From Riptortus pedestris (Eukaryota > Arthropoda > Insecta > Hemiptera > Alydidae), in contig CM032233.1 in the NCBI GenBank assembly GCA_019009955.1, positions 10,892,501-10,956,500 of the forward strand: 64,000 bases of DNA, read 5' to 3'. A program made the position numbers and the translations under genes. The notes under the pieces were generated by a model. It was given only the letters and a program-made list of their open reading frames with translations, did no database searches and was not told where the DNA came from. Below, piece after piece: positions 45,078-55,669 of the stretch; the first letter of the stretch is position 1; every line of letters begins with the position of its first letter.

Positions 45078-45795
45078 GTGCAACTTTCCCCTCGTTACTT
45101 CTTTATAGAATTCCCCTTCAATAGAATAGCTATTGCTGTCATCTTGCAGAAGAACATAATCCTTGGACCAATATAACTATATATTCCGATGTCCCCAGCT
45201 GGTCACTCCTGCGAGAGAGATTTTATTAACGTACCTGCCTTAAGCCGACCTAAGTCTGACCATTCTTACTAGATGTTGTTGTCATTTGTTTATACTTCTT
45301 ACTGCAATTATTTCACTTGCCATCAGATAATAGATCCTACTTTAGTTTAAACACCATCAGACTGCTTGAATCCTGACACACTGGCAACTGACTACTGGTG
45401 TACAACCAACTTTCAAAAGACCTCTATCTATACATGCAGATTTGTTCAATCAATTATGATTTTACGTTCATCTTTCGAAGATGTTTACTTGATGTATGCT
45501 TGATAGTTAACGGTTTCTGTCAATACTAAAGCCCAATTTGTTATTTTTGTGGAAGTCGGACCATGACATGGCGGAGGATAATTCTCGATAGATAATTCCA
45601 AAAATTACTCCTATTACCTACCAATCTTGAGCCCTATTGGTGCTCCATAATTGTTGCCTTATTCATTTTTTCGTAACTCAAGACTTCAGGGAGTTACTCA
45701 TATGTTTTTGTTGTCAGCCTTCACTAGCCCCCCCCCCCTACTCCTGTTTTTTATATGGAATATGTTATATGAGATCAAAAGTTTGTTGTACCAGC

Positions 45796-45842
45796 ATGTG
45801 GGAAATCTGCTTAGTTTATGCAGCCCCTGCGTGGCAGACTAT
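45796..45842 (+). repeat. Isolated family A hairpin terminus
   Basis: CATGTGGGAAATCTGCTTAGTTTATGCAGCCCCTGCGTGGCAGACT. No other part of the element is nearby. Confidence 0.8.
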
Positions 45843-45899
45843 TTCTTGGTAGCACGATGCACATATCACAGTGTTTATTTTAAAGAATTTGGACATGTG

Positions 45900-46330
45900 T
45901 CCAAAAGCCTTGCATACATAACAACATAGGGATGAACTGTGAGAGTTTCGTAGGCAACGCTTATTTTCTCCAGCAATGATAAATGTTTGAAAGTTAGGAT
46001 GTATGAACGGGTTTTTTAAATTATTTCTTTTGCCGTTCTCTTGGTAATTCTTTGAAAATTAAAAATGTCTAAGTGCTCTACTTCTTTTTGTATTTCGGAT
46101 TCATCTATGTTATCTAAGTCAGGATAGTAGATTATGCCTTTTGTGGTAGTTAAGTTTTTATAGGTCTCGACATTAATTGTTATTTCATTGTTGAGCATTG
46201 TAAAAATCATTAAATTTTCTCATTGGCGTCTTGATACAGTTCCTATAAACAGGCATCCTGATTTAATTTCATTAATTGTTTGAACCTCTCTTATCAGTTC
46301 CAATATTGATTTCTGAATTCAGAAGGGGGA
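45900..46330 (-). pseudogene. Non-LTR ORF1 (gag-like) remnant
   Basis: The ORF 46210-46016 reads INVETYKNLTTTKGIIYYPD, then FNFQRITKRTAKEI. After a stop it continues as TRSYILTFKHLSLLEKISVA, then YETLTVHPYV. This is the RRM-like part of non-LTR ORF1 proteins ('…LTTTKGVIxxPDL…ITPSxxLLLTF…VxVxYETLTVRPYV'), just before the zinc knuckles, which are lost. It is unrelated in sequence to the ORF1 at 37 kb beyond the shared fold pattern. Confidence 0.55.
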
Positions 46331-46529
46331 GACTTAGTAAAAGTCGTTCCTATCTGTTCTACTGACTATAAGAAACTTGGTATAACATAGCGATTCGGTA
46401 CTTCGTGCCTACTGTAAAAGACTCTCTTTCTACGAGTATCCGGTGGTGTTTTCATGTTTAGTTTTTATATGTATATCGGTAGTGTTATATAAAGCGTGTG
46501 ATTTGTAATTTTTTGGTTGAATTTCCCCT

Positions 46530-46851
46530 TTTGCTACTCCACTATCTAGCTTCACCTTTTTAACAGACAGGTGGTCTTCCCATGCTGCATGGTGGAGAGA
46601 AGTATACTTATCAGTATTCCTAGAGTTCGTGTCTGTTCAACTATCCAGTCTCACCTTTTCCACAGACTGGCAGTCTTCCCATGCAGCATAGTGGAGGGAT
46701 GTATGCCCATAACCATTCCTAGAGTTGGAGTCAGCTTCTCTTTCTAGCAGCATCTTTACCACAGATACGTGCACTTCCCACGCAGCGTAGTGGTGGGAAG
46801 TGTAACTATCACTATTCTTAGAGGATTGTAGATTCTGATGCATAGAAAACA
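46530..46851 (-). pseudogene. Ankyrin-repeat coding fragment downstream of env copy D
   Basis: About three 33-residue repeats on the minus strand: SDSYTSHHYAAWEVHVSVVK, then MLLEREADSNSRN, GHTSLHYAAWEDCQSVEKV, then a shortened one with AAWEDHLSVKKVKLDS. The ankyrin consensus TPLHxAAxxGHxxVVxLLLxxGADxN is clear, although Pro and Gly are replaced (TSLH, WEDH). The fragment starts a few codons after the env stop in another frame. The array runs into unrelated sequence at about 46530. Confidence 0.75.
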
Positions 46852-48437
46852 TCAAGCATCGCCATTCCCTGGTTCTCTTGAGAAACAGAGATATCGCCGG
46901 AATATAGCAACTAAACCTGACCATTTTGCAAGGTTGTAAATGACTGTTAGGGCTGCTATACCCGCGACAACCGCCAACACTGTAGTTACCCAACTGGTAT
47001 GCTGGATGATAGATGGCTTATTTAAGCGTTGTTGAAGAATATCATCTATATTCTTCAATTGTGCCTTTGAAATTTCTAATTCCTCTAGGTTAATGTTTGT
47101 CATTTTCAATGGCACCATTTCTTCCAGGATGTGAGGAATATTTTCGTCTATCTTCGAACAGCATTCGTCTTCCGTAATGTCCACCAGAGGGATCACAATA
47201 GATATATTTTGGTTTGCCTCTGACGTTGCTTCAATCGTGTTGGAGTCCATGAAAGCCTTGCAGTTGGATTCTAGTGTTAAGATTCCCATATTTGCTATGG
47301 TTTGCTCTGCTGTTTTACCACTGTAGATTGTAGTTAATAATGTTGGTTGCGACAATATGTAGAGCCACTTGTTATGATCTATAAACTCTTTCATAAACTG
47401 AGGTCCGCATTTATTGTTTTAACGTCGCACGATTTAGGAATTCTTCTTGTTGTTTTTAAAAATAGCATAATTTTGCAGTCCGGCATGTCTATGCGTTCTG
47501 TCACAGTCACACTCTCACAAAGAAAGCAGCTCTCCTCGACCGCTGTGCATTTGGTGAGGTCTTTGAGTAATGCATAAACTGTCTGAGTTGATTATAAGGA
47601 AATAAGAATGTTTGGGTTGAATATAGGAAAATAGGTTGTTTGAATTAGGTTGTGGTGTAGGTAAAGGATACATCTTATATAAACTATAAGAAGCCATGTC
47701 TACAATTGGGATCGAGAACCGAATTATAAATAAATTTTTTCTCATGAATGGTTTTACCTTCATTATTTTGTAATATTTATAACAGTTATCTATTGTCGGT
47801 TCCATTGGGAGTTTATAGTGCAATTTTACGTCATTTAGTTTCTTTTGCAATAATCCCGGAGGTAATAATTGAACACTTATGATTCCTCCCTGTGCTAAAG
47901 TTAAAGCACTTAAATAATCTCTGGCTGCATCTTTTACTTCGTCGGTCATTTCAATTAATAATATTATATTTTCATCGATATTAATTTCGAGCTCTAATGC
48001 GGTTTCTTTTTCCGCTGTATTTCTCATAAAATTACTAAATTTTTCTAAATTTGAATTTAAAGTTCTAGTATTGGCATTTAGTTGCAATAGCGAATTATTA
48101 AAATCAGAAATAGTAGATGAAATTATTTTAATTTGTTGTTGTAATAATGTTTGCGTTTGTTTTTCATCTCCTATAATTTTATTTATAGAGTCAGCATAAA
48201 AGTCTGCGTCAGGAGTGCTGAAGAGCCTATTTAATCCAATGCCTACTCCATTAATGAGTCCTCGTTTTTTACGTTGTAGATTTAACTCGTAATATTCATT
48301 CTTTATGTAATTTATCTTAGTTTTTGACTTTTTAGTTGTTTAAAACAAGGCGTGTTTGACAAAGATTTTGCTAAATTACTACATCGAAAGTGTGTTTTAA
48401 GTAGTATTTTTCAATAATATTAATTTTTTCTTCTTAT
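46852..48437 (-). pseudogene. Retroviral env (baculovirus F-like) copy D
   Basis: This is the fourth and last tandem env copy in reading direction. It starts at the shared ankyrin/env junction (about 48437), so it lacks the signal peptide and the first ~55 codons of the N-terminal subunit. The RKKR cleavage motif and the GLINGVG fusion-peptide start are encoded near 48270. The ORF 48087-47515 covers the middle (RDYLSALTLAQGGIISVQLL). The ORF 47394-46852 covers the distal ectodomain, a hydrophobic anchor (VTTVLAVVAGIAALTVIYNL) and a short tail ending NGDA. Frameshifts lie near 48320 and 47515-47400. Confidence 0.8.
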
Positions 48438-48599
48438 AGTGGAGGGATGTATGCCCATAACCATTCCTAGAGTTGGTGTCAGCTCCTCTTTCTATCAGCA
48501 CCTTTACCACAGATACGTGCACTTCCCACGCAGCGTAGTGGTGGGAAGTGTAACTATCACTATTCTTAGAGGATTGTAGATTCTGATGCATAGAAAACA
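48438..48599 (-). pseudogene. Ankyrin-repeat fragment between env copies C and D
   Basis: About one and a half repeats (SDSYTSHHYAAWEVHVSVVK, then VLIERGADTNSRN, GHTSLHY) join env C (stop near 48600) to env D. The repeat breaks off at TSLHY, and the env sequence EEKINIIEKYYLKTHF begins. Confidence 0.75.
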
Positions 48600-50045
48600 T
48601 CAAGCATCGCCATTCCCTGATTCTCTTGAGAAACAGAGATATCGCCGGAATATAGCAACTAAACCTGACCATTTGGCAAGGTTGTAAATGACTGTTAGGG
48701 CTGCTATACCCGCGACAACCGCCAACACTGTAGTTACACAACTGGTATGCTGGATGATAGATGGCTTATTTAAGTGTTGTTGAAGAATATCATCTATATT
48801 CTTCAATTGTGCCTTTGAAATTTCTAATTCCTCTAGGTTAATGTTTGTCATTTTCAATGGCACCATTTCTTCCAGGATGTGAGGAATATTTTCGTCTATC
48901 TTCGAACAGCATTCCTCTTCCGTAATGTCCACCAGAGGGATCACAATAGATATATTTTGGTTTGCCTCTGACGTTGCTTCAATCGTGTTGGAGTCCATGA
49001 AAGCCTTGCAGTTGGATTCTAGTGTTAAGATTCCCATATTTGCTATGGTTTGCTCTGCTGTTTTACCACTGTAGATTGTAGTTAATAATGTTGGTTGCGA
49101 CAATATGTAGAGCCACTTGTTATGATCTATAAACTCTTTCATAAACTGAGGTCCGCATACATTGTTTTAACGTCGCACGATTTAGGAATTCTTCTTGTTG
49201 TTTTTAAAAATAGCATAATTTTGCAGTCCGGCTTGTCTTGTGTTGTTTGAATTAGGTTGTGGTGTAGGTAAAGGATACATCTTATATAAACTATAAGAAG
49301 CCATGTCTACAATTGGGATCGAGAACCGAATTATAAATAAATTTTTTCTCATGAATGGTTTTACCTTCATTATTTTGTAATATTTATAACAGTTATCTAT
49401 TGTCGGTTCCATTGGGAGTTTATAGTGCAATTTTACGTCATTTAGTTTCTTTTGCAATAATCCCGGAGGTAATAATTGAACACTTATGATTCCTCCCTGT
49501 GCTAAAGTTAAAGCACTTAAATAATCTCTGGCTGCATCTTTTACTTCGTCGGTCATTTCAATTAATAATATTATATTTTCATCGATATTAATTTCGAGCT
49601 CTAATGCGGTTTCTTTTTCCGCTGTATTTCTCATAAAATTACTAAATTTTTCTAAATTTGAATTTAAAGTTCTAGTATTGGCATTTAGTTGCAATAGCGA
49701 ATTATTAAAATCAGAAATAGTAGATGAAATTATTTTAATTTGTTGTTGTAATAATGTTTGCGTTTGTTTTTCATCTCCTATAATTTTATTTATAGAGTCA
49801 GCATAAAAGTCTGCGTCAGGAGTGCTGAAGAGACATTTTAATCCAATGCCTACTCCATTAATGAGTCCTCGTTTTTTACGTTGTTGATTTAACTCGTAAT
49901 ATTCATTCTTTATGTAATTTATCTTAGTTTTTAGACTTTTTAGTTGTTTAAAACAAGGCGTGTTTGACAAAGATTTTGCTAAATTACTACATCGAAAGTG
50001 TGTTTTTAAGTAGTATTTTTCAATAATATTAATTTTTTCTTCTTA
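48600..50045 (-). pseudogene. Retroviral env (baculovirus F-like) copy C
   Basis: The ORF 49970-49182 (262 codons) encodes the pre-cleavage end (NEYYELNQQRKKR), the fusion-peptide start GLINGVGIGLK, a long helical region (TLLQQQIKIISSTISDF) and the middle domain. It lacks about 110 bp present in copies A and D, which shifts frame. The ORF 49142-48600 gives the distal ectodomain, membrane anchor and tail. It is nearly identical to copy D where they align. Like B and D it begins at the ankyrin/env junction and has no signal peptide. Confidence 0.85.
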
Positions 50046-50208
50046 TAATGGAGGGAAGTATACCCATCACTATCACTAGCGTTGATATCAGCTCATCTTT
50101 CTCTCAGCATCTTTACCACAGATACATGCACTTCCCATGCAGCGTAGTGGTGGGAAGTGTAACTATCACTATTCTTAGAGGATTGTAGATTCTGATGCAT
50201 AGAAAACA
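50046..50208 (-). pseudogene. Ankyrin-repeat fragment between env copies B and C
   Basis: The repeat SDSYTSHHYAAWEVHVSVVK, then MLRER, a stop and a further half repeat ending at the env junction. Same layout as 48438-48599. Confidence 0.75.
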
Positions 50209-51260
50209 TCAAGCATCGCCATTCCCTGCTTCTCTTGAGAAACAGAGATATCGCCGGAATATAGCAACTAAACCTGACCATTTGGCAAGGTTGTAAATGA
50301 CTGTTAGGGCTGCTATACCCGCGACAACCGCCAACACTGTAGTTACCCAACTGGTATGCTGGATGATAGATGGCTTATTTAAGTGTTGTTGAAGAATATC
50401 ATCTATATTCTTCAATTGTGCCTTTGAAATTTCTAATTCCTCTAGGTTAATGTTTGTCATTTTCAATGGCACCATTTCTTCCAGGATGTGAGGAATATTT
50501 TCGTCTATCTTCGAACAGCATTCGTCTTCCGTAATGTCCACCAGAGGGAGGGGAGAACCGAATTATAAATAAATTTTTTCTCATGAATGGTTTTACCTTC
50601 ATTATTTTGTAATATTTATAACAGTTATCTATTGTCGGTTCCATTGGGAGTTTATAGTGCAATTTTACGTCATTTAGTTTCTTTTGCAATAATCCCGGAG
50701 GTAATAATTGAACACTTATGATTCCTCCCTGTGCTAAAGTTAAAGCACTTAAATAATCTCTGGCTGCTTCTTTTACTTTGTCGGTCATTTCAATTAATAA
50801 TATTATATTTTCATCGATATTAATTTCGAGCTCTAATGCGGTTTCTTTTTCCGCAGTATTTCTCATAAAATTACTAAATTTTTCTAAATTAGAATTTAAA
50901 GTATTGGCATTTAGTTGCAATAGCGAATTATTAAAATCAGAAATAGTAGATGAAATTATTTTAATTTGTTGTTGTAATAATGTTTGCGTTTGTTCTTCAT
51001 CTCCTATAATTTTATTTATAGAGTCTGCGTCAGGAGTGCTGAAGAGCCATTTTAATCCAATGCCTACTCCATTAATGAGTCCTCGTTTTTTACGTTGTTG
51101 ATTTAACTCGTAATATTCATTCTTTATGTAATTTATCTTAGTTTTTAGACTTTTTAGTTGTTTAAAACAAGGCGTGTTTGACAAAGATTTTGCTAAATTA
51201 CTACATCGAAAGTGTGTTTTTAAGTAGAATTTTTTAATAATATTAAATTTTTCTTCTTAT
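50209..51260 (-). pseudogene. Retroviral env (baculovirus F-like) copy B, internal deletion
   Basis: The ORF 51184-50447 (245 codons) starts MSNTPCFKQL, has the RKKR/GLINGVG cleavage and fusion-peptide region and the middle domain. At about 50550 it jumps from the segment after FIIRFS directly to the segment encoding the CCSKIDENIPHILEE block, in a different frame. About 540 bp found in copy A are missing. The ORF 50541-50209 carries the rest with the membrane anchor and tail. It also lacks short stretches before IIGDEEQTQ and at the TLNSNLEKF region relative to C. Confidence 0.85.
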
Positions 51261-51422
51261 AATGGAGGGAAGTATACCCATCACTATCACTAGCGTTGAT
51301 ATCAGCTCATCTTTCTAGCAGCATCTTTACCACAGATACGTGCACTTCCCACGCAGCGTAGTGGTGGGAAGTGTAACTATCACTATTCTTAGAGGATTGT
51401 AGATTCTGATGCATAGAAAACA
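51261..51422 (-). pseudogene. Ankyrin-repeat fragment between env copies A and B
   Basis: The repeat SDSYTSHHYAAWEVHVSVVK, then MLLER, a stop and a half repeat (DGYTSLHY), then the env junction at about 51260. The ankyrin frame overlaps the last env codons in a different phase. Confidence 0.75.
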
Positions 51423-53145
51423 TCAAGCATCGCCATTCCCTGCTTCTCTTGAGAAACAGAGATATCGCCGGAATATAGCAACTAAACCTGACCATTTGGC
51501 AAGGTTGTAAATGACTGTTAGTGCTGCTATACCCGCGACAACTGCCAACACTGTAGTTACCCAACTGGTATGCTGGATGATAGATGGCTTATTTAAGTGT
51601 TGTTGAAGAATATCATCTATATTCTTCAATTGTGCCTTTGAAATTTCTAATTCCTCTAGGTTAATGTTTGTCATTTTCAATGGCACCATTTCTTCCAGGA
51701 TGTGAGGAATATTTTCGTCTATCTTCGAACAGCATTCGTCTTCCGTAATGTCCACCAGAGGGATCACAATAGATATATTTTGGTTTGCCTCTGATGTTGC
51801 TTCAATCGTGTTGGAGTCCATGAAAGCCTTGCAGTTGGATTCTAGTGTTAAGATTCCCATATTTGCTATGGTTTGCTCTGCTGTTTTACCACTGTAGATT
51901 GTAGTTAATAATGTTGGTTGTGACAATATGTAGAGCCACTTGTTATGATCTATAAACTGATATAAACTCTGCCATAAACTGAGGCCCGCATACATTGTTT
52001 TAACGTCGCACGATTTAGGAATTCTTCTTGTTGTTTTTAAAAATTGCATAATTTTGCAGTCCGGCTTGTCTATGCGTTCTGTCACAGTCACACTCTCACA
52101 AAGAAAGCAGTTTCCTCGACCGCTGTGCATTTGGTGAGGTCTTTGAGTAATGCATAAACTGTCTGAGTTGATTATAAGGAAATAAGAATGTTTGGGTTGA
52201 ATATAGGAAAATAGGTTGTTTGAATTAGGTTGTGGTGTAGGTAAAGGATACATCTTATATAAACTATAAGAAGCCATATCTACAATTGGGAACGTGGACC
52301 GAATTATAAATAAATTTTTTCTCATGAATGGTTTTACCTTCATTATTTTGTAATATTTATAACAGTTATCTATTGTCGGTTCCATTGGGAGTTTATAGTG
52401 CAATTTTACGTCATTTAGTTTCTTTTGCAATAATCCCGGAGGTAATAATTGAACACTTATGATTCCTCCCTGTGCTAAAGTTAAAGCACTTAAATAATCT
52501 CTTGCTGCATCTTTTACTTCGTCGGTCATTTCAATTAATAATATTATATTTTCATCGATATTAATTTCGAGCTCTAATGCGGTTTCTTTTTCCACAGTAT
52601 TTCTCATAAAATTACTAAATTTTTCTAATTTAGAATTTAAAGTTCTAGTATTGGCATTTAGTTGCAATAGCGAATTATTAAAATCAGAAATAGTAGATGA
52701 AATTATTTCAATTTGTTGTTGTAATAATGTTTGCGTTTGTTCTTCATCTCCAGATTAAGAGCCATTTTAATCCAATGCCTACTCCATTAATGAGTCCTCG
52801 TTTTTTACGTTGTTGATTTAACTTGTAATATTCATTCTTTTTGTTATTTATCTTAGTTTTTAGACTTCTTAGTTGTTTAAAACAAGGCGTGTTTGACAAA
52901 GATTTTGCTAAATTACTACATCCAAAGTGTGTTTTTAAGTAGTATTTTTCAATAATTTTAATTTTTTCTTCGATGTAAGTTAAACTGTTATATGTTAATA
53001 AATTAAACTTTTTGTTTGTCTATTGGACATTCCCTATTTGGTTGTAAAGAGCTCCACCGGAAGATTTAATTTCTTCTATGCTCTGACCGTGAATTAACGA
53101 TAGGCAGAGTGAAAGGATCGTAGAAAGGACAAAGCAGTTAAGCAT
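51423..53145 (-). pseudogene. Retroviral env (baculovirus F-like) copy A, linked to integrase
   Basis: This is the most complete copy. Its ATG (53145) overlaps the integrase stop by 8 bases, the pol-env arrangement of errantiviruses. Codons 1-20 form a signal peptide (MLNCFVLSTILSLCLSLIHG). A stop lies at codon 42, and the cleavage motif RKKR at codons 113-116, still in frame, precedes GLINGVGIG. A ~30 bp deletion near 52755 then shifts the frame. The 414-codon ORF 52667-51423 continues through the helical region and the CFLC…C-rich distal domain to a membrane anchor (51560-51490) and a short tail. Family proteins mediate membrane fusion; this copy is interrupted. Confidence 0.88.
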
Positions 53146-53335
53146 CGTCTTTGTTATCTGCAACAAAAGGTTTCAGCAAAGTAAAATGATACGTTCGTAA
53201 TTTATTCTTAGTAATTTTCAAAGTTGCAGTATTGTTTTCATGGACTGCAATGATTTTGTATGGTCCTTTATAATCTTTTTCTAATTTTTTAAAAGTTTTC
53301 TTTGCTTGTACATTATATAACAATACTAAATCATC
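53138..53335 (-). pseudogene. Integrase C-terminal end (pol terminus)
   Basis: The frame from the transposon boundary reads DDLVLLYNVQAKKTFKKLE, then YKGPYKIIAVHENNTATLKI, and ends NKDDA. This is the small beta-rich C-terminal region ('GDxVLLxN…KLxxxYxGPYxI') of gypsy/errantivirus integrases. The ORF as drawn begins inside the inserted element (53340 onward), so its first ~13 codons are not pol. The stop (53138-53140) lies within the first codons of env. Confidence 0.8.
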
Positions 53336-53339
53336 AATT

Positions 53340-53909
53340 GAAGGGTTTGCTGCAAAAAGGATGTAGCTCCATTCCATAGCTGCTGGGAGTTATAAACACT
53401 TTCTTGTGCCAAAAAAAAACCTCTTTTATTTGGCACAAAAAGGATGCAGCTTCAATCGTTATGATGTTATTTTTGTTGTAATGATGTTATTTTCGTTGTA
53501 ATGTTATTTTCGTATTTTATGTTATTCGTTATAATGATGTTATTTTCTGTTTGTAAAACCAATAATTTTGTTGTACTTTATTTTCAGTTTTATTTGAATA
53601 AAAAATACATAATAATAGTACATTCTATTTATTTTCACACCTTTTTCCAAGACATAACATATTCCTCCATTCCTCATATTCCATTCTTTTGGGCAAAAAA
53701 GAGGTAGCTCCAAGGATCATCCACGTACCACCAACATTTGGATGATATTTTTTGAATGAAAATACTATTCTAATATGTAAACACCATAATTGAAAGTAAG
53801 CAACAACAATATTCTTACATAACTTAAAATTTTAATTTTTTAAACGTTTTTTTTGGTTTCCCAAAAACTGGAAAAATTGGAGCTACCTCCTTTTTGCAGC
53901 AAACCCTTC
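53340..53909. mobile_element. MITE-like element, 570 bp, with ~30 bp TIRs and AATT target duplication
   Basis: The left end is GAAGGGTTTGCTGCAAAAAGGATG and the right end is its complement …CCTCCTTTTTGCAGCAAACCCTTC. AATT flanks both sides (53336-53339 and 53910-53913). The word GCAAAAAGGATGTAGCTCC recurs inside with changes at about 53435 and 53695. There is no coding capacity. Without the insert the integrase frame is in phase across the site. The superfamily is not clear from a 4 bp palindromic duplication. Confidence 0.75.
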
Positions 53910-53913
53910 AATT

Positions 53914-54306
53914 TTGAAATTAGGTTTAGTTTTATGTGTTATGTCAAAGTCTGTCATGTATTTTACCTTAGTCTTTAGTTGGTTATTTCTAGAGGTTTTT
54001 CTTATTGTCTGCATTATCTCAGTTATTTCTTTTGCAAGTTCCGAATATGTTTTATTTTGAGTAGGTTTGTGGAATTTGTGGTTCTTGACCAAACACAAGT
54101 TCATAAGGAGTAAATTGTGTTGACTTTTGAACATGACTATTATAAGAAAATGAGGCAAAAATTCATCCCAGTTATTTTTATCTTCGTTTACATAACACTT
54201 TAAGTAGTCTTTAAGGCTTAAATGTGTCTTTTCTAACAAACCATTTGCTTGGGGATGATACGGGTTTGCAAATTTGTGGTTTATGGATAATAATTTATTC
54301 CATCCA
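53914..54306 (-). pseudogene. Integrase core fragment fused to ankyrin sequence
   Basis: The minus-strand ORF 54320-53883 contains HKFANPYHPQANGLLEKTHL, then LKDYLKCYVNEDKNNWDEFL, the C-terminal part of a retroviral/gypsy integrase core, with the catalytic Glu in NGLLEK. The two catalytic Asp residues lie upstream of the break and are absent. At about 54306 the integrase frame is joined to ankyrin repeat sequence (SVEGEAG, from SVEKVRLDS). No RT, RNase H or LTR of this element is in the window. Confidence 0.8.
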
Positions 54307-55620
54307 GCCTCACCCTCCACTGACAGGCAGTCTTCTCATGCTGTAGAGTGGAGGGATGTATACCCATCTGGAGAGTTTATGTCAGCTCCTCTCTCTAGCT
54401 GAGCCTTTACCAAAGATACATGCACTTCCCACACAGCGTAGTGGTGGGAAGTATAACTATCCCCATTATTAGAGTTGTTGTCAACTCCACTATCTAGCTT
54501 CACCTTTTTAACAGACAGGTGGTCTTCCCATGCTGCATGGTGGAGAGATGTATATGCATCACCATTCCTAGAGTTGGTATCATTTCCAGTATCCAGCCTC
54601 ACCTTTTCCACAGACAGGCAAGCTCTCAATGCTGTAAGGTGGAGGGAAGTATTACCATCACAATTCCTAGAGTTTATGTCAGCTTCTCTATCAAGCAGCA
54701 ACTTTACATCAGATAGCTGGACTTCCAACGCAGCGTAGTGGTGGGAAGTATACCATCACTATTCTTAGAGTTGATGTCAGCTCCACTATGTAGCTTCACC
54801 TTTTCCACAGATAGGTGTTCTTCTCATGCTGGATAGTGGAGAGAAGTATACCCATCACTATCACTAGTGTTGATGTCAGCTCCTCTTTTTAGCAGCACCT
54901 TTACCACAGGAGGTCTTCCCATTCTTCACAGTGGAGGGAAGTATTCCTTGAGTTGGTGTCATTTCCACTATCCAGCCTCACCTTTTCCACTGACAGGCAA
55001 GCTTCCCATGCTGTAAAGTGGAGGGATGTATACCCATCAATATTCCTAAAGTTGGTCTCAGCTCCTCTTTCTAGCAGCACCTTTACCACGAGCGGTCATC
55101 CCATGTCGCACAGTGGAGGGAAGTATAACTATCACAATTTCTAGAGTTTATGTCAGCTCAGCTATCTAGCAGAACCTGTACCTCAGAAACGTGCACTTCC
55201 CATGCAGCGTAATGGTGGGAAATATATCCATCACTATTCCTAGAGTTGATGTCAGCTCCACTATCTAGCTTCACCTTTTCCACAGTCTGGCAGTCTTCCC
55301 AGCAGCATAGTGGAGGGATGTATACCCATCACCATTCCTAGTGGTGTCTGTTCCACTATCCAGCCTCACCTTTTCCACTGACGGGCAGTTTTCCCATGCT
55401 GCAAAGTGAAGGGAATTATACCCATCATTATCACTAGAGTTGATGTCAGGTCCTCAGTCTAGCAGTAACAACTGTAACATAGACGGTAGGACTTCCCATG
55501 CTGCACAGTGGAGGGAAGTATATACATCACAATTCCTAGAGTTTATGTCAGCTCCTCTCTCTAGCTGAGCCTTTACCACAGACACGTGCACTTCCCACGC
55601 AGCGTAGTGGTGGGAAGTAT
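54307..55620 (-). pseudogene. Ankyrin-repeat array, ~13 degenerate repeats
   Basis: A 99 bp period is visible on the minus strand. Typical repeats are GYTSLHFTAWEACLSVEKV and AYTSLHHAAWEDHLSVKKVK, each followed by LDSGxDxNSRN. The best ORF is 54728-54336 (130 codons); another is 55089-54901. Stops and frameshifts separate the rest. The array has lost its ends: on one side it is fused to integrase (54306), and on the other it stops at a family A terminus (55641). The repeats are more alike than in most ankyrin proteins, suggesting recent amplification. Whether it came from a host gene or from a mobile element is unknown. Confidence 0.75.
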
Positions 55621-55640
55621 AACCTTATAAGTATTATAAG

Positions 55641-55661
55641 CCTTAAGGGAAATCTGTTAAT
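55641..55661. repeat. Isolated family A palindromic terminus
   Basis: CCTTAAGGGAAATCTGTTAA, directly after the ankyrin array. Confidence 0.6.
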
Positions 55662-55669
55662 AAATGTTA

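Noticed and set aside
46637..46993. ORFs joining an env-derived start to ankyrin repeats (also 48397-48741, 50093-50350, 51307-51564) as real fused genes
   Set aside because: Their N-termini are env membrane-anchor DNA read in the wrong frame; they show the junction but are not supported as translated fusions without transcript data.
50778..51101. 107-codon plus-strand ORF
   Set aside because: Antisense to env copy B.
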